Origin: Rubricella sp038526735
GTDB taxonomy: Bacteria; Pseudomonadota; Alphaproteobacteria; Rhodobacterales; Rhodobacteraceae
Length of the DNA stretch: 64,000 bases
Assembly (NCBI GenBank): GCA_038526735.1
Contig: JBCBGM010000002.1
Location: 58,362-122,361 of the forward strand
Reading direction: 5' to 3'
Below are positions 18,771 to 27,715 of this stretch, one piece after another (the stretch's first letter is position 1; every line of letters begins with the position of its first letter). Under the pieces are notes generated by a model. It made no database searches. It was not told where the DNA came from and saw only the letters and a program-made list of their open reading frames with translations. A program made the position numbers and the translations under genes.

Positions 18771-20201
18771 ATGCAGACTCTGGTTGCAGCCGCTGTTGCA
18801 TCATTTGCTTTAGTCGCCGTCGCTGGCACCGCCATCGCGCAGGATGCCGCTGGCGTACAGGTTCGTCAGTATGAGGCTGGCGGGATTTATGAGGGTGAGT
18901 TCAAAGACGGCCTTCAACACGGTCAGGGCAGCTATAAACTTCCCAACGGCTATGAATATACCGGTCAGTGGATTGAGGGGCGGATCGAGGGGCAAGGCCA
19001 AGCCCGCTTCCCGAACGGCTCGGTCTACACCGGCGCTTTCATCAACGGTAAACCGCATGGCACGGGCACCATCGTGTTCTCAGATGGTGGCACCTATGAG
19101 GGTGAGTGGATCGAGAGTGTGATCCAAGGCGAGGGTGTGGCGGTCTATGCCAATGGCGTGCGCTACGAAGGATCGTTCAGCAACTCCGTCCACCACGGTT
19201 TTGGCGTGATGGAGAGCCCCAATGGCTACCGCTATGAGGGCAACTGGGAAGACGGCACAAAGCACGGCACCGGAAAGATCACCTACCCAGACGGCGCGGT
19301 CTATGAGGGCGATATCGCTCGCGGCATACGCGAAGGTGCAGGCACGCTGACGCTTCCCGATGGGCTGACCTACACCGGCGCATGGGTGGACAATCAGATC
19401 AACGGTGAGGGCGTGCTGACCCAGCCGAACGGCGACGTTTACACCGGCATGCTCTTGAATGGTGAGCGTGAGGGGATGGGCACCTCTAACTACGCCAATG
19501 GCGACATTTACGAGGGGCAGTTCCTCGCGGGCCTTCGCCATGGCGAGGGCGTGTTCACCGGGACCGACGGCTATTCTTACAAAGGCACATGGGTTGAGGG
19601 CCGGATCGAGGGCAGTGGGACGATGACCTACCCCGACGGCTCGATCTATGAGGGGTCTTTCCTCAATGGCCTGAGCCACGGGCTTGGGACGATCACCTAC
19701 CCGGATGGCTCTTCCTACGAGGGTGCCTGGGTCAACGGCGTGATCGAGGGCGAAGGCGTTGCGCGCTACGACAATGGCCTCGTCTACGAGGGCATGTTCA
19801 AGAACGCCCGCAACCACGGCTTCGGCACGATGACCTACGAAGATGGCTACACCTACGCCGGTGAGTGGCGCGATGGTCTGCGCGACGGCGAGGGTGTTGC
19901 GACCTATGCAGACGGCACGGTCTACACCGGCATGTTCGCGAACGGCCAGCGCGAGGGCGAGGGCACGATCACCATGTCGGACGGGTTTGAGTATGTAGGT
20001 CTGTGGCGCGCCGGAGAGATCCACGGCGAGGGCACCGCGATCTACCCGAACGGCGACCGCTATGAGGGCCTCTTCGTGGCTGGGCAACGACAGGGCCAGG
20101 GCCGGATGGTCTATGCCTCGGGCGAGGTCTACGACGGCTTCTGGGTCGATGGCGAACGTGCCACCGAAGACGAAGCCCGCGACGCTGGCATCATTGAGTA
20201 A
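18771..20201 (+). CDS. Exported MORN-repeat protein (18 full repeats)
   Basis: A 476-residue protein with a signal peptide (cleavage likely after AIAQ, about residue 24). It is followed by 18 complete 23-residue MORN repeats of the form YEGxFxxGxxHGxGxxxYPDG and a truncated nineteenth. The first aromatic position alternates Phe and Trp between successive repeats. MORN arrays form elongated beta-sheet rods, and bacterial exported examples are mostly of unknown role. The 205 bases upstream contain a 7-bp hairpin at 18706-18725. The downstream AT-rich gene begins at or before this stop codon. Confidence 0.9.
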   Translation: MQTLVAAAVASFALVAVAGTAIAQDAAGVQVRQYEAGGIYEGEFKDGLQHGQGSYKLPNGYEYTGQWIEGRIEGQGQARFPNGSVYTGAFINGKPHGTGTIVFSDGGTYEGEWIESVIQGEGVAVYANGVRYEGSFSNSVHHGFGVMESPNGYRYEGNWEDGTKHGTGKITYPDGAVYEGDIARGIREGAGTLTLPDGLTYTGAWVDNQINGEGVLTQPNGDVYTGMLLNGEREGMGTSNYANGDIYEGQFLAGLRHGEGVFTGTDGYSYKGTWVEGRIEGSGTMTYPDGSIYEGSFLNGLSHGLGTITYPDGSSYEGAWVNGVIEGEGVARYDNGLVYEGMFKNARNHGFGTMTYEDGYTYAGEWRDGLRDGEGVATYADGTVYTGMFANGQREGEGTITMSDGFEYVGLWRAGEIHGEGTAIYPNGDRYEGLFVAGQRQGQGRMVYASGEVYDGFWVDGERATEDEARDAGIIE

Positions 20202-20901
20202 AAAACGCAGCCGGGGTTTGAAACACAGCCTCGGCATATGCGCTGCTGTTCTGGTCTTTTTGACGGCTTCCCCTGCCATCGCGCAAGTTGACGGGATTGT
20301 TGGAGGTGGCGGTCGTCCGCCTGTTGGTTGGAGTCTCAACACTCATGATTTGGACGACAATGGGGTAATTGATCCAAACGAAGATCTGTCAGCGCTCCAA
20401 ATTGTCGAAGTCTCTTCGATTTATGATTTTAAAACTGATGTAATAACTTCTGGATTATATTGTGGAGAATTGAATAAGTTAGCGAGTTCTGACGATTTTA
20501 TTCAAGAAAGTATATTTTCAATCGATGTGTTTAGCTCTCAGATAAATACAGATTTTTCATTGAGTTTCTTCTCTAAGCCAAATACAAACTGTTTTTATGT
20601 ATTTTATTCTAGTCCAACTGCTGTGTTTTTAGAAATTGCTGATTTCTACGACGACTCTACTCTTTGGGTTGGATATGATGATTTTCATTTTTTTGTTGTG
20701 GATCTGATTAATGAATTTGGTGTTGAAAATGTGATGAGGGATGTGGTCGCAATATTTTTCTTTGGAAGGCTGGAGAGAGGCGAGGCATCATCTACCCTCC
20801 ACGTGTTCCAGAAAGGTGAGATGATATACTCAGCCTATGCCATCGGCACCCAATCCTACCGCTCAAACCGGGTTCGCTACGTTATGTCGGGCGCTGACTA
20901 A
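20194..20901 (+). CDS. AT-rich exported protein with an EF-hand-like loop, function unknown
   Basis: An exported protein of about 235 residues with a signal peptide (SLGICAAVLVFLTASPAIAQ). Just after it comes an EF-hand-type loop, DLDDNGVIDPNEDL, with Asp/Asp/Asn/Glu in the calcium-binding spacing. The remainder has many Phe, Tyr, Asp and Ser and matches no family I recognise. Roughly 20,400-20,760 is strikingly AT-rich compared with its neighbours, suggesting later acquisition or relaxed selection. I chose the TTG at 20194, overlapping the MORN stop. An ATG at 20149 would put more overlap and a charged extension before the signal peptide. Confidence 0.6.
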   Translation: MSKKRSRGLKHSLGICAAVLVFLTASPAIAQVDGIVGGGGRPPVGWSLNTHDLDDNGVIDPNEDLSALQIVEVSSIYDFKTDVITSGLYCGELNKLASSDDFIQESIFSIDVFSSQINTDFSLSFFSKPNTNCFYVFYSSPTAVFLEIADFYDDSTLWVGYDDFHFFVVDLINEFGVENVMRDVVAIFFFGRLERGEASSTLHVFQKGEMIYSAYAIGTQSYRSNRVRYVMSGAD

Positions 20902-20968
20902 GCGTCACACGCCCCCCGTTGCAGCACCTTTAACCACAATCCCCAAACCCCGGTGCGCTTGCGAAGCC

Positions 20969-21277
20969 TTACGCCCCCTCAACCGCCTCAAAGCCCTCGA
21001 AGTTCGGGTGGCCCAGATACATCCCCTTGTTTTGACCAGCATCCTTGTGCGCATCGCGGAAGTTCTGTGAGCGGGTCCAATCCTCGAAGTTCTGTCGGCT
21101 CTCCCACACGGTGTGGGAGGAATAGAGGATATGATCGTCGTGCTCGGGGCCTTTGAGCAGGTGGAACGAGACGAAGCCCGCCATCTTATCCAGCGTCGAT
21201 TTGCGGTTTTTCCAGACGTTCTCAAACGCCTCCGCCTCGCTTGGCACCACTTGGAAACGGTTCATTGCGATGAACAT
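20969..21277 (-). CDS. Antibiotic biosynthesis monooxygenase (ABM)/IsdG-like domain protein
   Basis: A 102-residue ferredoxin-like-fold protein of the ABM group, closest in pattern to heme-degrading or stress-related members (FIAMNRFQVVP, FENVWKNRKSTL, GFVSFHLLKGPEHDD, YSSHTVWESRQNFEDW). The ATG at 21277 is preceded by GGAG seven bases upstream, while the ATG at 21283 is too close to it. No heme uptake genes are nearby, so heme degradation is not established. Confidence 0.78.
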   Translation of the reverse strand: MFIAMNRFQVVPSEAEAFENVWKNRKSTLDKMAGFVSFHLLKGPEHDDHILYSSHTVWESRQNFEDWTRSQNFRDAHKDAGQNKGMYLGHPNFEGFEAVEGA

Positions 21278-21539
21278 GCGCATTCTCCAGCTTGTTGGGG
21301 GCGTGTCTGGCGGCGGGCTGCACACGCTCTGTTGAATATGTCTCAGGATGCAACGTTTTGCCAGCCGTCGTAGGGGTTTTCAGTGGCGGGGCGGTGCTCT
21401 AAAGAACAACCCATGGAACAGCGCATCCACCGAATTACCCGCCCGGCGGGCTAACCCTGCCGGGAACAGGCGCCTGGGCTTTCCGCGCCGCTGCTTTTCC
21501 TCTACCTCCCCCACGACGACTTTCGCGGAGCCTCTCGCC

Positions 21540-24464
21540 ATGTGCGCTGATACGCCTGACTACAAAGACACTCTCTTTCTGCCCGAAACCGATTTTCCGA
21601 TGCGCGCGGGCCTGCCCAAGCGCGAGCCGGGTTGGCTGGCACGGTGGAGCGAGATTGGCGTCTATGACCGCCTGCGCGCCAAAGAGGGCCGCGCGCCGTT
21701 TACCCTGCATGACGGCCCGCCCTATGCGAACGGCAACCTCCATATCGGCCACGCACTGAACAAAGTGCTCAAGGATATGGTCGTCCGCTCGCAGCAGATG
21801 ATGGGCAAAGACGCACGCTATGTGCCGGGGTGGGATTGTCACGGCCTGCCCATCGAGTGGAAGATCGAAGAGCAATACCGCGCCAAGGGCAAAAATAAAG
21901 ACGAAGTGCCCCTGATCGAGCTGCGGCAGGAGTGTCGCAAGTTCGCCGAAGGGTGGATCGACGTGCAGCGCGAAGAGTTCAAGCGGCTCGGCGTGCAGGG
22001 CAACTGGGATGATCCCTACCTTACGATGGATTTCCACGCCGAGGCCGTGATCGCGCAGGAATTTCTCACGTTCCTGATGAACGGCACGCTCTATCAGGGC
22101 TCGAAGCCGGTGATGTGGTCGCCGGTGGAGAAAACCGCGCTGGCGGAGGCGGAGGTCGAGTATCACGAGCACCAGAGCCACACGATCTGGGTGAAGTTTG
22201 CACCGGTGTCGGTGATGGCCATGGCAGGCGACACCGAACAAGCCGAGTTGCACGAGGCTAACGTCGTGATCTGGACTACAACGCCCTGGACGATCCCTTC
22301 CAACAAGGCCGTCTGCTTTAATCCTGACCTCTCTTACGGCCTCTACCGTGTCACCGCGGCGGCCGAAGAGAACTGGGCAAAAACCGGCGAGAGCTTCCTC
22401 CTGGCGGACAATCTTGCCGAGGATGTGTTCACCCAGTCTCGGGTCGAGAGTTTTGAGCGGGTGCGCGGGGTGTCGGCGGCGGAGCTTGAGGGCATCACCC
22501 TCGCCCACCCGTTCCGCGGCATCGAGGGCGGCAATGGCGAGTGGGATTATGACGTGCCCATGCTCCCCGGCGCCCATGTGACCGACGAGGCGGGCACCGG
22601 CTTCGTGCACACCGCCCCAAGCCATGGTGCCGACGACTACGAGGTGTTCGTCTCCCGTGGCTGGCAAGACCGGCTGACGCATAACGTCATGCCCGACGGA
22701 GCGTTCCGCGAAAACCTGCCCCTCTTCGGCGGCCTCGATATCCTCACGCCCAAGGGCAAAGAGGGAAAGGCCAACAAAGCGGTGATCGACGCGCTTGTCG
22801 GGGCGGAGGCGCTGATCGCGCGCGGGCGGCTCAAGCACTCCTATCCGCACAGCTGGCGCTCAAAAGCGCCGCTCATCTTCCGCAACACACCGCAATGGTT
22901 CGTCGCCATCGACCGCGAGATCGACGACCAGATGGGCAATTACGGCAAAACCATCCGCGAGCGGGCGCTGACCTCGATCAACGAGTTGGTCACCTTCACG
23001 CCAGAGATGGGCCAAAACCGCCTGCGTGCGATGATCGAGCAGCGGCCAGACTGGGTGCTTTCGCGGCAGCGCGCCTGGGGCGTGCCGCTGACCTGCTTTG
23101 TGAAAAAGGGCGCGATGCCTACTGACCCCGACTTCCTCCTCCGCGATGACGATGTGAACGCGCGTGTCGTGGAGGCCTTTGAGGCCGAAGGGGCAGACGC
23201 GTGGTATGCCGAGGGTGCGAAAGAGCGGTTCTTGTCGGGCATGGTTGACCCGGAGGCATACGATCAGGTCTTCGACATTCTGGATGTTTGGTTCGACTCC
23301 GGTTCAACCCATGCTTTCGTCCTGCGCGACCGCGAAGATGGCTCCGAAGATGGCATCGCGGACCTCTACCTCGAGGGCACAGACCAGCATCGCGGCTGGT
23401 TCCACTCGTCGTTGCTGCAAGGCTCGGGCACCAAGGGCCGCGCGCCCTATCGCGGCGTGCTGACCCATGGGTTCACGCTGGATGCCAAGGGCTTCAAGAT
23501 GTCCAAGAGTTTGGGCAACACCGTGGCGCCGCAAAAGGTCGTGGATCAATACGGCGCCGATATCCTGCGGCTCTGGGTGGCGCAGTCTGACTACACCGTC
23601 GATCTGCGGATCGGGGATGAGATCCTGAAAGGGGTCGCCGACAGCTATCGCCGTCTGCGCAATACATTCCGATTTATCCTTGGGAACCTGTCGGACTTCG
23701 ACGCCGCCGAGGCGGTTGAGGCCGCTGAGATGCCCGAGCTTGAGCGTTGGGTTCTGCACCGCCTGTCAGAGTTGGATCAGGTCGTTCGCGATGGCTATGC
23801 CAACTACGATTTTGAGGGTGTGGTGCGGGAGGTGTTTACCTTCGCCACCGTTGATCTGTCGGCTTTCTACTTCGACATCCGCAAAGACGCGCTCTACTGC
23901 GATGCGGCCAGCAGCCTCCGCCGCCGCGCCGCGCGCACCGTTCTCGATGAACTGCACAAGCGCCTTACGCGGTGGCTGGCCCCGGTCCTCGTCTTCACGA
24001 TGGAGGAGGTCTGGCTTGAGCGGTCCCCTGGTGATGCCTCTTCGATCCATCTGGAAGACTTCGTTGAGACCCCTGCCTCGTGGAACGACCCTGAGCTTGC
24101 GGCACGTTGGGCGAAAATCCGATCCGTGCGTCGCGTGGTCACCGGCGCGCTTGAGATCGAGCGCCGCGAAAAGCGCATCGGGGCCAGCCTTGAGGCCGCG
24201 CCGGTCGTCTACATCGCCGACAGCGACCTTCGCGCGCTGCTGAAAGACCGCGATATGGACGATCTGTGCATCACGTCGGGGCTCACCCTCAGCGCAGAAG
24301 AGGCGCCCGCTGACGCTTTCACGCTCGACGACACACCCGGTGTGGCGGTCGCTGCACAGCTCGCAAAAGGCACCAAATGCGCCCGGTGTTGGAAGATTCT
24401 GCCGGATGTCGGGCTCCACACGCACCCGGCAGTTTGTGGCCGATGCGATAGTGCTTTGGATTAA
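21540..24464 (+). CDS. ileS: Isoleucine--tRNA ligase
   Basis: A 974-residue class I synthetase. The HIGH motif is in PPYANGNLHIGHALNK and the KMSKS loop in GFKMSKSLGNTV. The large insertion between them is the editing domain, and the C-terminal zinc knuckle is CARCWKILPDVGLHTHPAVCGRC. ATG 21540 follows GCGGAG. An open frame upstream to 21348 is not family sequence. The leader between 21278 and 21539 is rich in hairpins (stem CCCGGC/GCCGGG at 21442-21464, palindrome at 21467-21476), but no convincing attenuator peptide was seen. Confidence 0.97.
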   Translation: MCADTPDYKDTLFLPETDFPMRAGLPKREPGWLARWSEIGVYDRLRAKEGRAPFTLHDGPPYANGNLHIGHALNKVLKDMVVRSQQMMGKDARYVPGWDCHGLPIEWKIEEQYRAKGKNKDEVPLIELRQECRKFAEGWIDVQREEFKRLGVQGNWDDPYLTMDFHAEAVIAQEFLTFLMNGTLYQGSKPVMWSPVEKTALAEAEVEYHEHQSHTIWVKFAPVSVMAMAGDTEQAELHEANVVIWTTTPWTIPSNKAVCFNPDLSYGLYRVTAAAEENWAKTGESFLLADNLAEDVFTQSRVESFERVRGVSAAELEGITLAHPFRGIEGGNGEWDYDVPMLPGAHVTDEAGTGFVHTAPSHGADDYEVFVSRGWQDRLTHNVMPDGAFRENLPLFGGLDILTPKGKEGKANKAVIDALVGAEALIARGRLKHSYPHSWRSKAPLIFRNTPQWFVAIDREIDDQMGNYGKTIRERALTSINELVTFTPEMGQNRLRAMIEQRPDWVLSRQRAWGVPLTCFVKKGAMPTDPDFLLRDDDVNARVVEAFEAEGADAWYAEGAKERFLSGMVDPEAYDQVFDILDVWFDSGSTHAFVLRDREDGSEDGIADLYLEGTDQHRGWFHSSLLQGSGTKGRAPYRGVLTHGFTLDAKGFKMSKSLGNTVAPQKVVDQYGADILRLWVAQSDYTVDLRIGDEILKGVADSYRRLRNTFRFILGNLSDFDAAEAVEAAEMPELERWVLHRLSELDQVVRDGYANYDFEGVVREVFTFATVDLSAFYFDIRKDALYCDAASSLRRRAARTVLDELHKRLTRWLAPVLVFTMEEVWLERSPGDASSIHLEDFVETPASWNDPELAARWAKIRSVRRVVTGALEIERREKRIGASLEAAPVVYIADSDLRALLKDRDMDDLCITSGLTLSAEEAPADAFTLDDTPGVAVAAQLAKGTKCARCWKILPDVGLHTHPAVCGRCDSALD

Positions 24465-24476
24465 AACGCCACGGAA

Positions 24477-24520
24477 CAGGCCTTTGAACACCGATCAAGG
24501 GCCTGATTTCCTTGCTTTTG
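24477..24520 (+). terminator. Probable terminator after ileS
   Basis: The stem CAGGCC/GGCCTG (24477-24482 with 24500-24505) extends imperfectly inward and is followed by a T-rich stretch (ATTTCCTTGCTTTTG). It begins 13 bases after the ileS stop codon. Confidence 0.5.
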
Positions 24521-24568
24521 AAGAGATTCGCCGTCACCAGAGCTAGGTAAATGTGTGAAAGCTCACCC

Positions 24569-25480
24569 ATGACGCTCAAAAGCGTGCGATCAAAACTGCT
24601 GACAGGTGCAGCGACCCTAATGGTCGTTGTCACTCTCGGCATGCCCGCACCCGCCTTTGCGCAGAACGGGGTGATTGGGTTCGTTCAGCGCGTATTCGAG
24701 GCGAAACGCAGCCAAGGGATCTCGGACGACCAAAAGCGCGTGCTGACCGGTCAGAGCGCTTCGCAAGAGGAAGACGAAGCTCCGGCAGAAGACGAAGCCC
24801 CAGCACCCGAAAGCTCTTCTGAGCCAGTGTCAGAGGAAGCACCGTCTGAAGCTGAGCCTCAGGCAGAACCGGATGCCTCTGCGGAAGATGCACAAGGCGA
24901 GGAAGAAGCCACCAACGACAACGCTGGTGAAAGCGCTAACGCAGATGTCGATGATGACACGCCATCTGAGACAGACACGGCGCCGAGCGAAACCTCATCC
25001 GACGCCACCGAAGACGACGCCACCCAGAGCGACGACGTTGAGAGCGAAAGTGAAAGCACCTCTGAAGAGGCCGAGGCTGACGCGGCAGATACCGAGAGTG
25101 GCCAACCGGACACCGAAGAACCCGAGGCTGAGCCTGAGACTGACACAGAGCCAAACGAAACAACTGACGACACTGCCGACGCGAGCGATCCCACAGACAG
25201 TGAACCGCAAAACGCTGACGTAGAGACGACCGAAGCCTCTGAGCCAAAAGAAGCGCCCGCTAGCGAAGCCGCAGAAGACACATCCGAGAGCACAGACTCT
25301 GACACTGCCGAAGACGCAAGCTCAGAAAGCCCAGAGCCCGAAGAAGCATCTGCGCCTGAAGAGGCGTCCGACGACACTATTGACGAACGTTCCGAGCGCG
25401 AACGGCGCCGTGAAGAACGGCGCGAAGAGCGCCGACAGCAGCGTGAGCAAAACGCTGAAGAAAACACAACCAATGAGTAG
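24569..25480 (+). CDS. Exported, extremely acidic low-complexity protein with basic C-terminal helix
   Basis: A protein of about 303 residues. The signal peptide (SKLLTGAATLMVVVTLG...APAFAQ) is followed by a short folded-looking stretch (GVIGFVQRVFEAKRSQGI), then some 200 residues of almost only Glu, Asp, Ser, Thr, Ala and Pro. A strongly basic helix-like run of Arg/Glu (ERRREERREERRQQREQ) ends the protein. No family is recognised. An alternative ATG at 24551 would add six residues. The next gene begins 26 bases after the stop, so the two are probably cotranscribed. Confidence 0.65.
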   Translation: MTLKSVRSKLLTGAATLMVVVTLGMPAPAFAQNGVIGFVQRVFEAKRSQGISDDQKRVLTGQSASQEEDEAPAEDEAPAPESSSEPVSEEAPSEAEPQAEPDASAEDAQGEEEATNDNAGESANADVDDDTPSETDTAPSETSSDATEDDATQSDDVESESESTSEEAEADAADTESGQPDTEEPEAEPETDTEPNETTDDTADASDPTDSEPQNADVETTEASEPKEAPASEAAEDTSESTDSDTAEDASSESPEPEEASAPEEASDDTIDERSERERRREERREERRQQREQNAEENTTNE

Positions 25481-25505
25481 AAAACCCCAACAGGAGACCC
25501 CCCTC

Positions 25506-26108
25506 ATGTCGGCATCACCGCATTATGCTTCCATCAAAAACCGCACACGCAACTGGCGCCGCTTCGTTGCCACGGCGATCGGTATCGCGATCGTGCTGCA
25601 GGTCTTTTGTGCGTTGTTCTTCACCGCAGACGCAGTCATGGACCTATTCTTGCTGACGGCACTCACTCCGGATGCGCAGTTCTTCCTCGGGTTTGAAATG
25701 TTTGCCGTCCTCTGCCTCTGGCTTGGGGTGTATCTGGGTGCGCGCCAACTCTGGCAGCTCCGCGCACGCAATCAGGTGGTCGAGGATCAGCTCAAAACCG
25801 CACGCGGCGCGTTCCACGATCTGATGATGGAGCGATTCTCTGACTGGCACCTGACCCCATCCGAGCGCGACGTTGCCCTTCTGATCCTCAAAGGCATGAC
25901 CACCGCCGAGGTTGCGGCACTGCGCGGTGCGGCTGAGGGCACGGTGAAGTCACAAAGCTCCGCGATCTACCGCAAAGCGGGCGTGGCGAACCGGGCGCAA
26001 CTGATCTCTAGCTTTATCGAAGAGCTCACCGATCAGGCCGAAGAGTACCGCGAGCAGCGGGGCGGTGCCGACGCAAACGTCGTGCCCTTCGCCAAGGCCG
26101 CCTCTTAA
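25506..26108 (+). CDS. Membrane-anchored LuxR-type HTH regulator
   Basis: A 200-residue protein with two transmembrane helices (about 19-40 and 62-80), a short helical linker, and a C-terminal LuxR/GerE helix-turn-helix (LTPSERDVALLILKGMTTAE, GTVKSQSSAIYRKAGVANRAQL). No receiver or ligand domain is present. The ATG at 25506 lies 8 bases after AGGAGA. The ATG at 25473 overlaps the previous gene and lacks such a site. Tethering a LuxR domain directly to the membrane suggests it senses an envelope state; the signal and targets are unknown. Confidence 0.82.
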   Translation: MSASPHYASIKNRTRNWRRFVATAIGIAIVLQVFCALFFTADAVMDLFLLTALTPDAQFFLGFEMFAVLCLWLGVYLGARQLWQLRARNQVVEDQLKTARGAFHDLMMERFSDWHLTPSERDVALLILKGMTTAEVAALRGAAEGTVKSQSSAIYRKAGVANRAQLISSFIEELTDQAEEYREQRGGADANVVPFAKAAS

Positions 26109-26114
26109 AGCGCG

Positions 26115-27035
26115 TCAGCGTGCCCGGGGGTGGGCACGCTGATACACGCGCTGGAGGTCAGCCTCATCCAACGCTGTGTAGACTTGCGTTGTTGAGAGAC
26201 TGGCGTGGCCCAGAAGCTCTTGGATCGCCCGCAAATCACCACCTGCTGACAAAAGATGCGTGGCAAATGCATGGCGGAGTGCGTGCGGCGTCGCGGTATC
26301 CGGCAATCCCAAACTCACCCGCAAATGCGCCACAGTGCGTTGAACGATCCGGGGAGAGAGGGCACCACCTCGCTGACCCAGAAACAATGGGCCGTCTGCC
26401 TCTAGCGGATAGGGGCAACTCCTGACATACGCCCTGACCGTCTCCCGCGCTTGGGGGAGGATCGGGAGTTGGCGCATTTTTCCACCCTTCCCAGTGATTG
26501 TCAGCGCATCTGAGAACGGAAAATCGCGGCCGCGAAGAGAGAGCGCCTCGGAGACTCGCAAGCCGAGGCCGTAGAGCAAGGTCAGAACCGCAGTATCCCG
26601 CAGCCCGATCCAAGCCTCCGGTGCATCTTGCGCCAGCGAGAGCATATCGCGCGCCGCATCGCGGGCGACCGGGCGGGGCAGTCTTTGCTTGAGCCGTGGG
26701 CCGCGGGTGGCTTGCACATCGGCAATCTCGATCCCTTCGACATCCGCCAGCCAAGTGTAAAACGACTTCACTGCCGAGAGCCCGCGCGCCGCGGACCGCG
26801 CAGAGAGACCCCGCGCCCGCTCAGCGGCAATCCAACTGCGCATATCGGTGCTCTTGACCGAAGCCAGTCTCGCTCGGCCCATCCCTTGACCGTGATGCTC
26901 ATTGATAAAGCCCAGAAACCGCGACACATCCCGGCGGTACGCCTCTACCGTGCGCGGAGAAGCGGCCCGTTGCGCAGACAGGTGATCAAGCCAACGCTGG
27001 AGCAGATCAAGTGCGCCAGCGGTTGCCTCTGTCAT
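26115..27035 (-). CDS. xerC: Tyrosine recombinase XerC
   Basis: A 306-residue tyrosine recombinase acting with XerD at dif to resolve chromosome dimers. The catalytic set is present: Arg in YGLGLRVSEAL, Lys in TGKGGK, HALRH, His in LLGHASLSTTQ and Tyr in VYTALD. The N-terminal SAM-like core-binding domain covers about residues 1-110. The ATG at 27035 overlaps the DUF484 stop as ATGA. A GTG at 27044 is in frame but less likely. Confidence 0.93.
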   Translation of the reverse strand: MTEATAGALDLLQRWLDHLSAQRAASPRTVEAYRRDVSRFLGFINEHHGQGMGRARLASVKSTDMRSWIAAERARGLSARSAARGLSAVKSFYTWLADVEGIEIADVQATRGPRLKQRLPRPVARDAARDMLSLAQDAPEAWIGLRDTAVLTLLYGLGLRVSEALSLRGRDFPFSDALTITGKGGKMRQLPILPQARETVRAYVRSCPYPLEADGPLFLGQRGGALSPRIVQRTVAHLRVSLGLPDTATPHALRHAFATHLLSAGGDLRAIQELLGHASLSTTQVYTALDEADLQRVYQRAHPRAR

Positions 27036-27715
27036 CCAAGCCACCGATTGAGGCAGCGCTCAAAGACATCCGCGAAAAACCGTAAAAGCTCCGTCCCCTG
27101 ATCCGGCCCAAACCGCGCCGCGTCATAGGCCCCGAGGATGAGTGCGGCCGCCGGGCGCCCCTCACCGAGAGAGAGCTGCAGGATGGCCTCAGACGAAATC
27201 TCAGGCTTTCCAAACAGGGCCGCCCCCTCGTCGCAAGGGCGCAACACCACGCTGCGCGGCTCTATCCCAGGCAGATCTCCGCGATAGAGTGCAATATCGC
27301 CCGCCGGAACGCTCATCATCCCTGCAATCGGCCGCGACGGCTCAGATGCGCCAGCCTCTTCGACCAACAGAACCGCAGCATCGACGCCCAGGTCATCGCT
27401 GAGTGTGCCGCCCAAACATCCGAGAAACGCGATGAAATTGGGCTGATCCAACACAGTCAACACAGCCCGGTGCACGGCCTGCGTGCCCGCGACGTTGTCA
27501 TAGGCAGCCGCGAGGACCGTCCTGTGTGTTTCTTCCAAAGCGCCAAGTTGGTCCTTCAGGCGCTCAACGAGTGCGCCGCGCAGATCAACAACCGTTCCGT
27601 CATCCTCACTGACGCCTAGCAAGCGTGCCATGACCTCACTGTCATCCAGTACAAGACCCGGATCAGCGAGGATCGCATCGCGAAACTCTTGTGGATTTGT
27701 CTGCTCTGAGCTCAT
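27032..27715 (-). CDS. DUF484 family protein
   Basis: A 227-residue DUF484 (GAF-like fold) protein: FRDAILADPGLVLDDSEVMARLL, LEETHRTVLAAAYDNVAG, and a C-terminal GLFKKRF-like region, here FGPDQGTELLRFFADVFERCLNRWL. DUF484 is habitually next to xerC; its function is unknown. The ATG at 27715 shares one base with the transaldolase stop (TGATG), and the end overlaps xerC, so all three are translationally coupled. Confidence 0.88.
   Translation of the reverse strand: MSSEQTNPQEFRDAILADPGLVLDDSEVMARLLGVSEDDGTVVDLRGALVERLKDQLGALEETHRTVLAAAYDNVAGTQAVHRAVLTVLDQPNFIAFLGCLGGTLSDDLGVDAAVLLVEEAGASEPSRPIAGMMSVPAGDIALYRGDLPGIEPRSVVLRPCDEGAALFGKPEISSEAILQLSLGEGRPAAALILGAYDAARFGPDQGTELLRFFADVFERCLNRWLG

Noticed and set aside
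19080..20342. 420-residue open frame antisense to the MORN gene
   Set aside because: It follows the 69-bp repeat period of the MORN gene, so absence of stops in one repeat carries through all. No family character or ribosome site.
21278..21539. Possible isoleucine attenuator upstream of ileS
   Set aside because: A 13-codon frame (21,414 region) has only two Ile codons and the hairpins lack alternatives. Not enough to claim a leader peptide.
21435..22850. 471-residue open frame antisense to ileS
   Set aside because: Lies wholly within conserved ileS sequence; composition is the Arg/His-rich type produced by GC-rich antisense frames.
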